Part shown: one piece after another, positions 31,049 through 40,236 of the stretch | Layout: each line of letters starts with the position of its first letter | Numbering within the stretch: position 1 is the stretch's first letter | Source of the DNA: Amphibacillus xylanus NBRC 15112 | Lineage (GTDB): Bacteria; Bacillota; Bacilli; Bacillales; Amphibacillaceae | Assembly (NCBI RefSeq): GCF_000307165.1 | Contig: NC_018704.1 | Span: 1-64,000 of the forward strand | Length of the DNA stretch: 64,000 bases | Direction: 5' to 3' | Translations under genes and position numbers: made by a program | The notes under the pieces: model-generated | What the model saw: only the letters and a program-made list of their open reading frames with translations | Database searches by the model: none | Told to the model about the DNA's origin: nothing

Positions 31049-31969
31049 GTGGAAGAGTCAAAAGTAGAGGCAGTAAATTTAGATATTAAGAAACAAAAAA
31101 AGGCACACCGCAGCCAAAGTGGTTTAAACATTCTTTGGCGAGAAATTGTGCGTGATAAATTAGCGCTATTTTCTCTAATATTCTTTGTTGGGATTACTAT
31201 CATTGTGTTTGTAATCTCTGGATTATTAGATTTAAATGAAATTGTAAAAGTTGACCTATTTGCGATTCACGAACCACCAAGTAGTGAATTCTGGTTAGGA
31301 ACAGACTACGGTGGACGTGACGTTTTCGGTCAGTTAATCATCGGTACACGAAACTCATTATGGATCGGATTTGTCGTAACCTTCTTAACAGGGGTTATCG
31401 GTGTAACATATGGCTTAATTGCTGGTTACTTTGGTGGAAATGTTGATAACGTTATGATGCGTATTTTAGATTTCTTTCAAATTTTACCGTTCTTGATGAT
31501 CGTTATCGTATTTGTTGCAATTGTACCAAGCTATAGTACATTAGCTTTTTCATTAATTATGACCGCCTTTTTATGGATGGGTATTGCCCGTTTAATTCGT
31601 TCAAAGGCATTACAAGAGCGCGAGTTAGATTACGCGCAAGCATCAAAAACGTTAGGTACACCACAATGGAAGATTATGTTTAGTCAAGTGTTACCTAACC
31701 TTAGTTCAATTATTATTGTTTCAATGACATTGAACTTAGCAGCAAACATTGGTTTAGAATCAGGTCTATCTTTCTTAGGCTTTGGTTTCCCTGAATCAAC
31801 ACCAAGTTTAGGTACATTACTCAGCTATGCAAGAAACCCACAAACATTAGAGTACCGTTGGTGGATTTGGTTACCAGCTGCGATCTTAATTTTCTTATTA
31901 ATGCTTAGTGTCCGAAATGTCGGTGAAGCATTGAAGAGAGCAACAGACGCAAGACAGCGTCGCGGTTAA
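31049..31969 (+). CDS. oppC: Oligopeptide ABC transporter permease OppC
   Basis: The second membrane subunit, 306 residues. It carries the N-terminal OppC segment (LNILWREIVRDKLALFSLIFF), LGTDYGGRDVFGQLIIGTR and the coupling motif DYAQASKTLGTPQWKIMFSQVLPN. The frame opens at GTG 31040, which lies inside the AAGGAG ribosome site. GTG 31049 is correctly spaced and is used. Confidence 0.92.
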   Translation: MEESKVEAVNLDIKKQKKAHRSQSGLNILWREIVRDKLALFSLIFFVGITIIVFVISGLLDLNEIVKVDLFAIHEPPSSEFWLGTDYGGRDVFGQLIIGTRNSLWIGFVVTFLTGVIGVTYGLIAGYFGGNVDNVMMRILDFFQILPFLMIVIVFVAIVPSYSTLAFSLIMTAFLWMGIARLIRSKALQERELDYAQASKTLGTPQWKIMFSQVLPNLSSIIIVSMTLNLAANIGLESGLSFLGFGFPESTPSLGTLLSYARNPQTLEYRWWIWLPAAILIFLLMLSVRNVGEALKRATDARQRRG

Positions 31970-31984
31970 TTTACTTTAATACCT

Positions 31985-32028
31985 ACATCTAAAATAGATG
32001 TTAGTATATATCATCAACGTAAGTTGAT
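31985..32028 (+). other. Two small hairpins between oppC and oppA
   Basis: ACATCTA (31985-31991) pairs with TAGATGT (31995-32001), and ATCAAC (32013-32018) pairs with GTTGAT (32023-32028). There is no T run, so they more likely protect or segment the mRNA ahead of the highly needed binding protein than terminate it. Confidence 0.4.
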
Positions 32029-32059
32029 AACACACATAAAAAAATAGGGAGGTTATTAC

Positions 32060-33859
32060 ATGACAAAATTTAGTTTAAGAAAAGGCTTATTTGCACTTAT
32101 CTTATTGTCATTGTTAGTATTAGGAGCATGTAGTGAAAAGTCATCTGATCAAATGTTCTCAATCGATGATTTTTCAAAAGTATCATCAAATGATGGGGAG
32201 CCAACAGGTGGCGGAACATTAATTTTCGGTCTTGTATCGGATACACCATTTGAAGGAACATTAAACTATAACTTCTACTCAGGAAACCCTGATGTTCAGA
32301 TTATTGACTGGTTTAATGAATCATTATTAGCAATTGATGAGAACTATAACTATACACAAGATGGAGCTGCTACTTTTGAAGTAGACAGAGATACAAACTC
32401 TATCACATTTAAGATTAATGAGAACTTAAACTGGCATGATGGTGAGCCGGTAACAGCTGAAGACTGGGCATTTGCCTATGAGGTTGTAGGACACCCAGAG
32501 TATGAAGGTGTACGTTATACACAAGCGTTGAGTAGTGTTGAAGGTATGCCAGAATACCATGCAGGCGAAGCAGATACAATTTCAGGTCTTGAAATTATTG
32601 ATGAGAAGACACTTAAGATTACTTATCACCAATTTACACCATCACTATTATCAAGTGGTATTTGGGCTTATCCTTTAGCTAAACACATTTTTGAGGATAT
32701 TCCAATTGCAGACATGGCATCATCAGATGCAGTTCGTCGTAACCCAATTGGTTATGGTCCTTATAAAGTTGAATCAATTGTTCCAGGTGAGTCTGTAACA
32801 ATGGTTAAAAACGAAGATTATTGGAGAGGTGAACCACAACTTGATGGTGTAACTGTTCAAGTTATTAACCCTAACGTTGTTGTTCAATCACTAGAAACTG
32901 GTCGTGTGGACGTTGTAAGTTCATTCCCAGCTGATCAGTATAAAGATAATCACAAGATGTCAAACGTAGAATTCTTAGGTATGGTTGATAATGCTTATAC
33001 GTATATCGGATTTAAGTTAGGTCGTTGGGAAGATGGCGAAGTTGTTATGGACCCAGATATGAAGATGTCTGACGTAAATCTACGTCGTGCAATGTGGTAT
33101 GCAGTAGACAACGATACAATCGGAAATCAATTCTATGATGGTTTACGTTGGAATGCGACAACATTAATTCCACCTTCACACCCAGATTATCACGATGATT
33201 CAATTGAAGCACCAACATATGATCCAGATAAAGCAAATGAGATCTTAGATGAAGCTGGTTATATCGACGTTGATGAAGATGGATTCCGTGAAGATCGTGA
33301 TGGAAATGAGTTAGTAATTAACTTTGCATCAATGTCAGGTGGAGATACAGCTGAACCAATTGCTCAATACTACATGCAAGCATGGGAAGCAGTTGGCCTA
33401 AAAGTTCAATTACTAGATGGTCGTTTACAAGAATTTAATACATTCTATGACCGTGTAGAAGCTGACGACCCAGAAATCGACGTATACCAAGGTGCATGGG
33501 GCGTAGGTTCTGACGTTGACCCTTCAGGTCTATATGGTCGTACAGCAGCATTTAACTATCCACGTTATGCTAGCGAAGAGAATGACCGTCTATTAGAATT
33601 AGGTTTATCTGAAGAAGCATTTGATACAGATTACCGTAAATCAGTATATAGTGAGTGGCAAGAATTAATGGTTGAGGAAATCCCAGTATTCCCAACAGTT
33701 TACCGTTCATTAATCGTACCAGTTAACAAACGTGTAGTTAACTACGCAATTGGTGCAGGTACTGGTGTGTATCGCTATCAAATTGGTGTAACACAAGACG
33801 AACCAATTCAAGCAGATAAAATTACTCCAGTAGAAGAAGAAGCAGAAGATGCAGAATAA
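32060..33859 (+). CDS. oppA: Oligopeptide-binding lipoprotein OppA
   Basis: The extracellular receptor of the permease, 599 residues. The signal peptide ends in lipobox LGAC with the lipidated cysteine at residue 24. The mature part is a family 5 solute-binding protein (LNWHDGEPVTAEDWAFAYE, RRNPIGYGPYKVESI). It is rich in Asp and Glu, as is usual for outward-facing proteins of salt- or alkali-adapted bacilli. It begins behind AGGGAGG and is last in the operon, unlike B. subtilis app, where the binding protein is in the middle. Confidence 0.94.
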   Translation: MTKFSLRKGLFALILLSLLVLGACSEKSSDQMFSIDDFSKVSSNDGEPTGGGTLIFGLVSDTPFEGTLNYNFYSGNPDVQIIDWFNESLLAIDENYNYTQDGAATFEVDRDTNSITFKINENLNWHDGEPVTAEDWAFAYEVVGHPEYEGVRYTQALSSVEGMPEYHAGEADTISGLEIIDEKTLKITYHQFTPSLLSSGIWAYPLAKHIFEDIPIADMASSDAVRRNPIGYGPYKVESIVPGESVTMVKNEDYWRGEPQLDGVTVQVINPNVVVQSLETGRVDVVSSFPADQYKDNHKMSNVEFLGMVDNAYTYIGFKLGRWEDGEVVMDPDMKMSDVNLRRAMWYAVDNDTIGNQFYDGLRWNATTLIPPSHPDYHDDSIEAPTYDPDKANEILDEAGYIDVDEDGFREDRDGNELVINFASMSGGDTAEPIAQYYMQAWEAVGLKVQLLDGRLQEFNTFYDRVEADDPEIDVYQGAWGVGSDVDPSGLYGRTAAFNYPRYASEENDRLLELGLSEEAFDTDYRKSVYSEWQELMVEEIPVFPTVYRSLIVPVNKRVVNYAIGAGTGVYRYQIGVTQDEPIQADKITPVEEEAEDAE

Positions 33860-33870
33860 TAAGTAAACTA

Positions 33871-33911
33871 ATCTACCCTATTAGATTATCCTAGTAGGGT
33901 GGATTTTTTTT
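33871..33911 (+). terminator. Terminator after oppA
   Basis: ATCTACCCTATT (33871-33882) pairs with AGTAGGGTGGAT (33893-33904) using wobbles and is followed by a T run. Confidence 0.82.
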
Positions 33912-33941
33912 GTGAAAAATGCTTAAAATCTATAAATATAG

Positions 33942-33972
33942 TGTATAAGTATTTTATAAATCGGTAAAACTA
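33942..33972 (+). promoter_or_regulatory. SigF promoter of csfB
   Basis: TGTATA (33942-33947), exactly 15 bases and GGTAAAACTA (33963-33972) match the SigF consensus (WGYWTA, N15, GGNRANANTW) at every fixed position. csfB is a SigF target in B. subtilis. The predicted start, near 33979, falls on the ribosome site, so the leader would be very short. Confidence 0.75.
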
Positions 33973-33991
33973 GTAATCGGAGGTGGAGATG

Positions 33992-34165
33992 ATGCATTAT
34001 TGTCATATTTGTGAGTCGAATCAATCAGATGGTATGTTTATTTATTACTTATATGTTTGTGAGTCGTGTCAGGAGAAAATAGTTGCAACAGATCCAGAAG
34101 ACCCTGATTACCGAGTTTTTGTTCATAAGATGAGGAAAATGCGAGAGTTAGCACTTAAAAGCTAA
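33992..34165 (+). CDS. csfB: Anti-sigma-G factor Gin (CsfB)
   Basis: Gin holds SigG inactive in the early forespore and in cells where it should be off. The 57-residue zinc protein shows two CxxC pairs (CHIC near the start and CESC) and the conserved DPEDPDYRVFVHKM segment. ATG 33989 and ATG 33992 are both possible; the second is better spaced from GGAGG. The exact SigF promoter upstream supports the call. The xpaC, yaaN and yaaO genes that follow in B. subtilis are absent, and tmk is next. Confidence 0.9.
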   Translation: MHYCHICESNQSDGMFIYYLYVCESCQEKIVATDPEDPDYRVFVHKMRKMRELALKS

Positions 34166-34383
34166 TATTAAAAGTCTTATATTCTTATAGTAATAAGAGT
34201 ATAAGACTTCTTTTTAAATAGTAAAAATCACCTGACAAATTAAATTAAAGATAATTTAATCTTTTAGAATAAACGTGATACAATAATAGTAAGAATTAAC
34301 AGAAGGCAATTTGATTAATAACGATGAATCGCCTAAATGCTTATTGTATAGGTTCGCTTCAGAAACAAAAGGGGAATAGAAAA

Positions 34384-35013
34384 TTGAGTGGATATTTTGT
34401 TACATTTGAAGGAGGCGAAGGGGCGGGGAAATCATCAGCTTTATCCGGTGTTGCAGAAAAACTGGAAGAGGAAGGATATTCAGTTTTGATGACGCGGGAA
34501 CCAGGAGGCATTAATATTTCCGAGCAAATTCGCAATATTTTATTAGATAAAAATAATACCGAAATGGATGCAAGGACAGAAGCGCTACTTTATGCAGCTG
34601 CTCGACGTCAACATCTTGTAGAAAAGGTCAAACCAGCATTAAGTGAAGGAAAAATAGTCTTATGCGATCGTTTTATTGATAGTAGTCTAGCTTATCAAGG
34701 TTATGCTAGAGGTTTAGGAATTGATCATATTTTTCAAATCAATCAGTTTGCGATTGATCATTTTATGCCAGACTTAACGCTATTTTTTGATATAAAGCCG
34801 GAAGAAGGGTTAGCTAGGATTCAAGCAAATCAACATCGTGAAAAAAACCGATTAGATGTTGAGCATGTATCGTTTCACCAAAAGGTATATCAAGGTTATC
34901 ATTTGTTGAAAGACCGCTTTCCTTTAAGGATACAATCAATTGATGCAAGCCGATCACTTGATCTTGTGATTCAAGATTCTTATGAGAGAATTATTTCTCA
35001 TATTAATACCTAA
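34384..35013 (+). CDS. tmk: Thymidylate kinase
   Basis: Tmk phosphorylates dTMP to dTDP. It has the P-loop [10 protein letters not shown] near residues 9-18, the DR motif [12 protein letters not shown] and the LID arginine region near [13 protein letters not shown]. The frame is open from 34324, but the TTG at 34384 gives the family N terminus [11 protein letters not shown] and lies behind AAAGGGG. The resulting 209 residues are normal. darA follows after 24 bases. Confidence 0.95.
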   Translation: MSGYFVTFEGGEGAGKSSALSGVAEKLEEEGYSVLMTREPGGINISEQIRNILLDKNNTEMDARTEALLYAAARRQHLVEKVKPALSEGKIVLCDRFIDSSLAYQGYARGLGIDHIFQINQFAIDHFMPDLTLFFDIKPEEGLARIQANQHREKNRLDVEHVSFHQKVYQGYHLLKDRFPLRIQSIDASRSLDLVIQDSYERIISHINT

Positions 35014-35037
35014 TAACAATTTAGGAGGCGATATTAA

Positions 35038-35367
<330 letters not shown>

Positions 35368-35390
35368 GCAAGTAGTAGGTGAATATTGCT

Positions 35391-35831
35391 GTGAAAATAA
35401 ATAAAGACATACGTTCGCAACTCGATGCGAGAAAACTGAAAAAAACCACAACTAAGAAAAGTGGTCTATCATTTGATGCAATGGTCATGTCTCAAAGCGA
35501 AAAACTACAAGTTGAACAGCTTGAACAATTAATTGAGGAGATAGCAGATCAAGGAGAACGACTTGCACGCTATCGGACAATTAGAGAGTTAGCAAAGTTT
35601 AAACGCTATGTAAAAGAGTTTCTAAGAGAAGCAGTCCAATATGGACTTGATATTACTCACTCACATACATTTCAGATGAACCATAATAGTCGTCGGTTAT
35701 CTTTAGTTAAACAAATTGATGAGAAATTAATCGAATTAACAGATGCAATTGTAGAACAAGAACGTCGATCAATTGATCTTTTAGATATGATTGGTGAAAT
35801 TAAAGGAATGTTAGTTAATTTATATTCGTGA
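35391..35831 (+). CDS. yaaR: DUF327 protein YaaR
   Basis: A 146-residue, mostly helical, soluble protein of the YaaR/DUF327 family with no established function. It has a conserved core (RYRTIRELAKFKRYVKEFLREAV) and ends in a long helix. GTG 35379 overlaps the AGGTGA site, so GTG 35391 (MKINKDIRSQLDARK) is the better start. A terminator follows, which separates it from holB. Confidence 0.85.
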   Translation: MKINKDIRSQLDARKLKKTTTKKSGLSFDAMVMSQSEKLQVEQLEQLIEEIADQGERLARYRTIRELAKFKRYVKEFLREAVQYGLDITHSHTFQMNHNSRRLSLVKQIDEKLIELTDAIVEQERRSIDLLDMIGEIKGMLVNLYS

Positions 35832-35878
35832 ACCAGTGACATTCCAATGATCTATGATAAAATAATAGTAGGAATAAA

Positions 35879-35914
35879 AGGATGAAATCAATTATATGAT
35901 TTCATTCTTTTTTA
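35879..35914 (+). terminator. Terminator between yaaR and holB
   Basis: GATGAAATCA (35881-35890) pairs with TGATTTCATT (35897-35906) using one wobble at the base and is followed by TTTTTT. Its position shows that holB starts downstream of it. Confidence 0.85.
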
Positions 35915-35967
35915 ATAAATTACTTTTGATTTGTTACGTACTAGATAAAAAATATGGTGGTGCAGGC

Positions 35968-36954
35968 ATGGCAAAATGGTCAAATTTAACCGAGCGACAA
36001 CCCATTGCAACTAAGATGTTAAAGCAAATGTTGCTTCGAAATCGTGTGGCTCATGCTTACTTAATTCAAGGTGATGAGGGAACGGGTAAGAAGGAGATTG
36101 GTTACCTTATCGCTAAAAGCTTATTTTGTCAACAAGTAAGAGATGGTGAGCCGTGTGATCAATGTATAGAGTGTAATCGAATTGAATCAGGTAATCACCC
36201 AGATGTCCATTGGATCCAGCCGGATGGCGCTTCAATTAAGATAGATCAAATAGCCCAGCTACAAAAGGAATTTACCTATAAGGGTATGGAGTCTAATCAA
36301 AAGGTCTATCTTATCTATCATGCTGATTTAATGACCGCAAATGCTGCCAATCGATTACTAAAATTTTTAGAAGAACCAAGTCAAAAAACGACTGCAATAT
36401 TAATGACAGAAAACAGTCAAGCTATTTTGGATACAATTAAGTCTAGATGCCAAACTATTATGTTAAAGCCACTTTCGCCGACATACGTTCAGTCAATCTT
36501 AGAAGAAGAGGGTATCTCTCCGGAAAACGCTCGTTTATTTTCGGTAATAATGCCTAATCTCCAACAGGCAAGGGAATTGGATCAAGATGAGTGGTTTGCG
36601 CAGGCGCGAAGCTTAGTGGTACAATTGATAGGTACACTCCAATCCAATCCGGATGAAACATTACTTTTTATCCAGAAACAATGGATCGATCATTTTTCAG
36701 ATCGTGACAAGCTTAATTTTAGTTTAGATCTATTAATATATTGGTTTAAGGATCTTGTTTATTTAAACCTTGACCAAGATGACCAGGTAGTATTTCAAAG
36801 TTATTTAAAAGAGTTAGAGCAAGCCCGTTGGCATTGGTCACAAGCTGATATTGTGGAGACTCTAGCTTTAATCTTAGAAGCTAAAAAACAACTAATGCAA
36901 AATGGTCATCCGACTTTAGTGATGGAGAAATTAGTACTGCAAATGCAGAGGTGA
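35968..36954 (+). CDS. holB: DNA polymerase III delta-prime subunit
   Basis: HolB is the rigid stator subunit of the clamp loader. The 328-residue protein has a P-loop-like GDEGTGKKE, a zinc module with four cysteines (CQQVRDGEPCDQCIEC) and the sensor-like segment ILDTIKSRCQTI. The frame is open to 35896, but that stretch contains the terminator. ATG 35968 behind GGTGG gives MAKWSNLTERQPIATKML, matching the family. ricT starts 7 bases after the stop. Confidence 0.94.
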   Translation: MAKWSNLTERQPIATKMLKQMLLRNRVAHAYLIQGDEGTGKKEIGYLIAKSLFCQQVRDGEPCDQCIECNRIESGNHPDVHWIQPDGASIKIDQIAQLQKEFTYKGMESNQKVYLIYHADLMTANAANRLLKFLEEPSQKTTAILMTENSQAILDTIKSRCQTIMLKPLSPTYVQSILEEEGISPENARLFSVIMPNLQQARELDQDEWFAQARSLVVQLIGTLQSNPDETLLFIQKQWIDHFSDRDKLNFSLDLLIYWFKDLVYLNLDQDDQVVFQSYLKELEQARWHWSQADIVETLALILEAKKQLMQNGHPTLVMEKLVLQMQR

Positions 36955-36960
36955 TAATAG

Positions 36961-37788
36961 GTGGTAGAAGTTATAGGTGTCCGTTTTAAAAAAACGGGTA
37001 AAATATATTATTTTGACCCAGACCAACTAGATATATCTAAAGATGAATATGTTATAGTTGAGACGTCTCGGGGCATTGAGTTTGGTAAAGTGGTCATCGC
37101 AAATAAATCAGTTGATGAAGAAGATGTTGTTTTACCACTTAAAAAGGTAATTAGAGTTGCTACAAAGAAGGACAAAGTAACAGTTTTAGAAAATAAAGAA
37201 AGTGCTGAAGAAGCATATCGTACGTGTTATGAAAAGATCAAAGAACATAATCTAGATATGAACTTAGTAGATGTTGAATATACATTTGATCGAAATAAAG
37301 TCATTTTCTATTTTACTGCTGATGGTAGAATTGATTTTAGAGAGCTAGTTAAAGATTTAGCTGCTATTTTTAAGACGAGAATTGAATTAAGACAAATAGG
37401 TGTTCGAGATGAAGCTAAGTTATTAGGTGGGATTGGGCCATGCGGCCGAATGCTTTGTTGTTCAACCTTCTTGGGGGATTTTGAGCCAGTATCAATCAAA
37501 ATGGCAAAGGATCAAAACTTATCCCTAAATCCTACTAAAATTTCAGGACTTTGTGGACGTCTCATGTGTTGCTTAAAATATGAAAATGATGATTATGAGC
37601 AAGCTAAGAAACAATTACCTGATCTTGGTGAGATTATTGAAACGCCAATTGGTAAAGGTAAAGTTGTTGGCTTAAATATACTCGAACATGTCATCCAAAT
37701 AGAAATAATTGGTAAGGAACGTGTTGTTGAATACACGTTAGATGAACTAATCGAACAAGGTGTAGTTGATATAATGACCATGGAATAA
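36961..37788 (+). CDS. ricT: RicT (YaaT), PSP1-domain protein of the Y-complex
   Basis: RicT joins RicA and RicF in the FeS-containing Y-complex that works with RNase Y in mRNA maturation and affects sporulation, competence and biofilm. The 275-residue protein has the PSP1 domain and the conserved cysteine-rich stretch GPCGRMLCC...GLCGRLMCC that supplies FeS ligands. The start is GTG behind GAGGTGA. It forms an operon with holB, yabA and probably yabB. Confidence 0.94.
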   Translation: MVEVIGVRFKKTGKIYYFDPDQLDISKDEYVIVETSRGIEFGKVVIANKSVDEEDVVLPLKKVIRVATKKDKVTVLENKESAEEAYRTCYEKIKEHNLDMNLVDVEYTFDRNKVIFYFTADGRIDFRELVKDLAAIFKTRIELRQIGVRDEAKLLGGIGPCGRMLCCSTFLGDFEPVSIKMAKDQNLSLNPTKISGLCGRLMCCLKYENDDYEQAKKQLPDLGEIIETPIGKGKVVGLNILEHVIQIEIIGKERVVEYTLDELIEQGVVDIMTME

Positions 37789-37804
37789 TGAGGTGGTAAG
37801 TGCC

Positions 37805-38149
37805 ATGAACAAAAAAGAAATGTTTGATCAAGTATCAAATATGGAAGAACAAATCGGTCAACTTTACCAACAGCTTGGTGATTTAAAAGTTCATATAAAG
37901 GAACTTTTAAAAGAAAATCATCGAATCACAATTGAAAATCATCATCTTCGTCAGCGTTTAGATCAAGAAGTTAAAACAACTGAACAGGTGAATCGTGATA
38001 AGAGTGGTCAATCAAGCTTAATTGGTGAAGGCTATGATAATTTAGCGAGACTCTACGATGAAGGTTTTCATATTTGTAATGTTCATTTTGGAAGTCCTAG
38101 ACAGGACGAAGACTGCCTATTTTGTTTGCAATTTTTAAATAAAAAATAG
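37805..38149 (+). CDS. yabA: Replication initiation control protein YabA
   Basis: YabA restrains initiation by bridging DnaA and the DnaN clamp. The 114-residue protein has an N-terminal tetramerising coiled coil (about 1-60, [20 protein letters not shown]) and a C-terminal zinc domain (CNVHFG...DCLFC). ATG 37805 follows TGAGGTGG; the in-frame GTG 37793 lies inside that site. Both of its partners, dnaA and dnaN, are encoded in this window. Confidence 0.94.
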   Translation: MNKKEMFDQVSNMEEQIGQLYQQLGDLKVHIKELLKENHRITIENHHLRQRLDQEVKTTEQVNRDKSGQSSLIGEGYDNLARLYDEGFHICNVHFGSPRQDEDCLFCLQFLNKK

Positions 38150-38163
38150 TATTGATAAGTGAG

Positions 38164-38264
38164 AAAGACTAGCTTATGGGTTTAAAACGACGGCTCATTT
38201 AATACGAGGAAAAAATGCGTACGAGATGGGCATCCGTTTTAAACACAGGAACTAGTCTTTTTTA
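38164..38264 (+). terminator. Long structured hairpin with T run between yabA and yabB
   Basis: AAAGACTAG (38164-38172) pairs with CTAGTCTTT (38252-38260). Inside it, GTTTAAAACG (38180-38189) pairs with CGTTTTAAAC (38235-38244), and GCTCAT (38193-38198) pairs with ATGGGC (38226-38231). Symmetric seven-base internal loops (38173-38179 and 38245-38251) separate the first two helices. A T run closes the element. At about 100 bases it is far longer than the other terminators here and could be a small RNA with a built-in terminator. Confidence 0.6.
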
Positions 38265-38297
38265 GTATTTGTAATTAAATTGTCGTGGAGGTTAGTT

Positions 38298-39035
38298 ATG
38301 GTCGATTTAATTGGGGATGAGCGTTTAGATCATCTCTTTACTGATCAATCAATTCAAATTATTCAAAGTCCAACAGTATTCTCTTATTCAATTGATGCTG
38401 TTTTGTTGGCGCGATTCGCATCGATGCCGTTAAGAAGAGGTAAAATCATTGATTTGTGCACAGGTAATGGAGTCATTCCGCTATTAATGAGTAAGTTTAC
38501 GGAAGTTCCTATCACAGGTATTGAGATTCAAAAACGCTTATATGATATGGCATGTAGAAGTATTTTGCATAACAAAAAGCAAGATCAGATCAATATGATC
38601 CACGGTGATATTAAAGATATGCCAGCCTATTTTGGTAATAATAAATTTGATCTTGTAACAGTCAATCCGCCGTATTTTAAGACGACAAGTGAAAAGCAAT
38701 TAAACAAAAATGATCATTTAACGATAGCTAGACATGAGGTATATGTGAGTTTAGAGCAGGTCATTGATGTATCTAGTCAATTAGTTAAGCCGGGTGGTAA
38801 ATTTGCGATGGTTCATCGCCCTGGTCGTTTAGTTGATATTGTTAACTTAATGAGACAATATAAGCTTGAACCAAAGCGAATCCAATTTGTTTATCCGAAA
38901 TCCGGGAAGGAAGCGAATATTTTACTTGTTGAGGGAATTCGAGATGGGAAACCAGATTTAAAGCTATTACCACCGCTTTATGTATATGATGAAGAAGGTA
39001 ATTATACAAAGGGGATGCAAGAACTTGTCTATTGA
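38298..39035 (+). CDS. yabB: tRNA1(Val) N6-adenine methyltransferase-like protein YabB
   Basis: A 245-residue SAM-dependent methyltransferase related to TrmN6, which modifies A37 of tRNA-Val. The SAM site (IIDLCTGNGVIPLLMS) and the catalytic NPPYF motif typical of N6-adenine methylases are present. The frame is open to 38280, but ATG 38298 lies behind GTGGAGG. It overlaps yazA by 11 bases. Confidence 0.9.
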   Translation: MVDLIGDERLDHLFTDQSIQIIQSPTVFSYSIDAVLLARFASMPLRRGKIIDLCTGNGVIPLLMSKFTEVPITGIEIQKRLYDMACRSILHNKKQDQINMIHGDIKDMPAYFGNNKFDLVTVNPPYFKTTSEKQLNKNDHLTIARHEVYVSLEQVIDVSSQLVKPGGKFAMVHRPGRLVDIVNLMRQYKLEPKRIQFVYPKSGKEANILLVEGIRDGKPDLKLLPPLYVYDEEGNYTKGMQELVY

Positions 39036-39306
39036 GCATTGTGTTTATATTATAGAATGTAGTGATGGTTCGCTATATACTGGTTATACCAATGATTTAG
39101 CTAAACGACTTAAAATGCATGAGCAAGGTAAAGGGGCTAAATACACACGTGGTAGAGGACCTCTTAAGCTCCGTTTTCATCAAGTATTTAGTACAAAGCA
39201 AGAAGCGATGCAAATCGAATACAGAATAAAAAAACTAACAAGATTTCAGAAACAACAAATTATAGCCAAGCAAAGGGTAGGTGACGTCATTGACATTAGA
39301 GAATAG
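39025..39306 (+). CDS. yazA: GIY-YIG domain protein YazA
   Basis: A small GIY-YIG-fold protein of about 93 residues. The signature appears as VYIIECSDGSLYTGYTND, followed by the conserved arginine region (LAKRLKMHEQG) and TRGRGPLKL. Functions in this UPF0213 family are undefined; DNA repair nuclease activity is only inferred. TTG 39025 behind GGGGATG is the likely start, inside the end of yabB. The upstream ATGs at 38980-38990 would extend it with unrelated sequence. Confidence 0.82.
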   Translation: MSIEHCVYIIECSDGSLYTGYTNDLAKRLKMHEQGKGAKYTRGRGPLKLRFHQVFSTKQEAMQIEYRIKKLTRFQKQQIIAKQRVGDVIDIRE

Positions 39307-40168
39307 TAGTCAGGATCACAATCAATCAGGAACTTTATATGTTGTGCCAACACCAATTGGTAATTTAGAGGATCTAACTATTAGGTCGCTAAATATATTA
39401 AAAACAGTCGACTTAATTGGAGCTGAAGATACACGTAACACGAGGAAATTACTATCACATTATGAGATTCACTGCCCACTTACAAGCTATCATGAGCATA
39501 GTGAACAATCAAAGCTAGACTATTTAGTAAGTGAATTGAAAAATGGAAAACAAGTTGCCATAGTGAGTGATGCAGGGATGCCTGGTATTTCAGATCCAGG
39601 TACTGTGCTAATTCAAAGAGCCATAGAAGAAGATATAAATGTCGTCGTTTTACCAGGAGCAAATGCTGCTCTTTGTGCACTTGTTGGTTCAGGTCTACCT
39701 ACAGATCAATTTTACTTTTATGGTTTTTTACCACGTAAGAATAAAGAACGAAAACAAGCCTGGGACGAATTATTAATGCAAAAAAGCACCATTATTTTAT
39801 ATGAATCACCGTACCGATTAGTTGATACATTAAAAGAGCTTAAAGAACATTTAGGTAACAGAAGAATGGCAGTAGCACGTGAACTAACAAAGAAATTTGA
39901 AGAATATATTAGGGGTTCAGTTGATGAAGTATTAGAATGGGCAAAAACGGGTATCATTAAAGGTGAATTTTGTCTTGTAGTTGAAGGATCAGATGGTATA
40001 GTTCTTAATGATACGGAATGGTGGAAAGAGTTGACGATCAATGAACATGTTGATCATTATATTGAATCAGAACAGTTAATGAGTAAAGAAGCAATTAAAA
40101 AGGTTGCAAAGGATCGAGGCTTGCAGAAAAGAGATATTTATCAAATATATCATAAGATTGACAAATAA
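39290..40168 (+). CDS. rsmI: 16S rRNA (cytidine-1402-2'-O) methyltransferase RsmI
   Basis: RsmI methylates the ribose of C1402 in the decoding centre. The 292-residue protein begins with the tetrapyrrole-methylase fold signature TLYVVPTPIGNLEDLTIRS and has EDTRNTRKLL and SDAGMPGISDPG. TTG 39290 is 5 bases after AGGTGA; the GTG at 39281 lies inside that site. It overlaps the end of yazA by 17 bases. The order yabB-yazA-rsmI-abrB is the standard Bacillus one. Confidence 0.94.
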   Translation: MTLENSSQDHNQSGTLYVVPTPIGNLEDLTIRSLNILKTVDLIGAEDTRNTRKLLSHYEIHCPLTSYHEHSEQSKLDYLVSELKNGKQVAIVSDAGMPGISDPGTVLIQRAIEEDINVVVLPGANAALCALVGSGLPTDQFYFYGFLPRKNKERKQAWDELLMQKSTIILYESPYRLVDTLKELKEHLGNRRMAVARELTKKFEEYIRGSVDEVLEWAKTGIIKGEFCLVVEGSDGIVLNDTEWWKELTINEHVDHYIESEQLMSKEAIKKVAKDRGLQKRDIYQIYHKIDK

Positions 40169-40170
40169 AA

Positions 40171-40232
40171 AGAGAGTCTTTCGATTGAATTAACCTATCA
40201 ATAATTCAAATACGAAAGACTCTGCTTTTTTA
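40171..40232. terminator. Bidirectional terminator between rsmI and abrB
   Basis: AGAGTCTTTCG (40173-40183) pairs with CGAAAGACTCT (40213-40223), extended inward by ATTGAATTA with TAATTCAA-type pairing. T residues follow on the plus strand and an A-rich flank serves the minus strand, so it can end the converging genes. Confidence 0.85.
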
Positions 40233-40236
40233 AACA

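Noticed and set aside
34384-35013. Longer tmk start at 34324
   Set aside because: The extra 20 residues do not belong to the family and no ribosome site precedes that ATG; TTG 34384 fits better.
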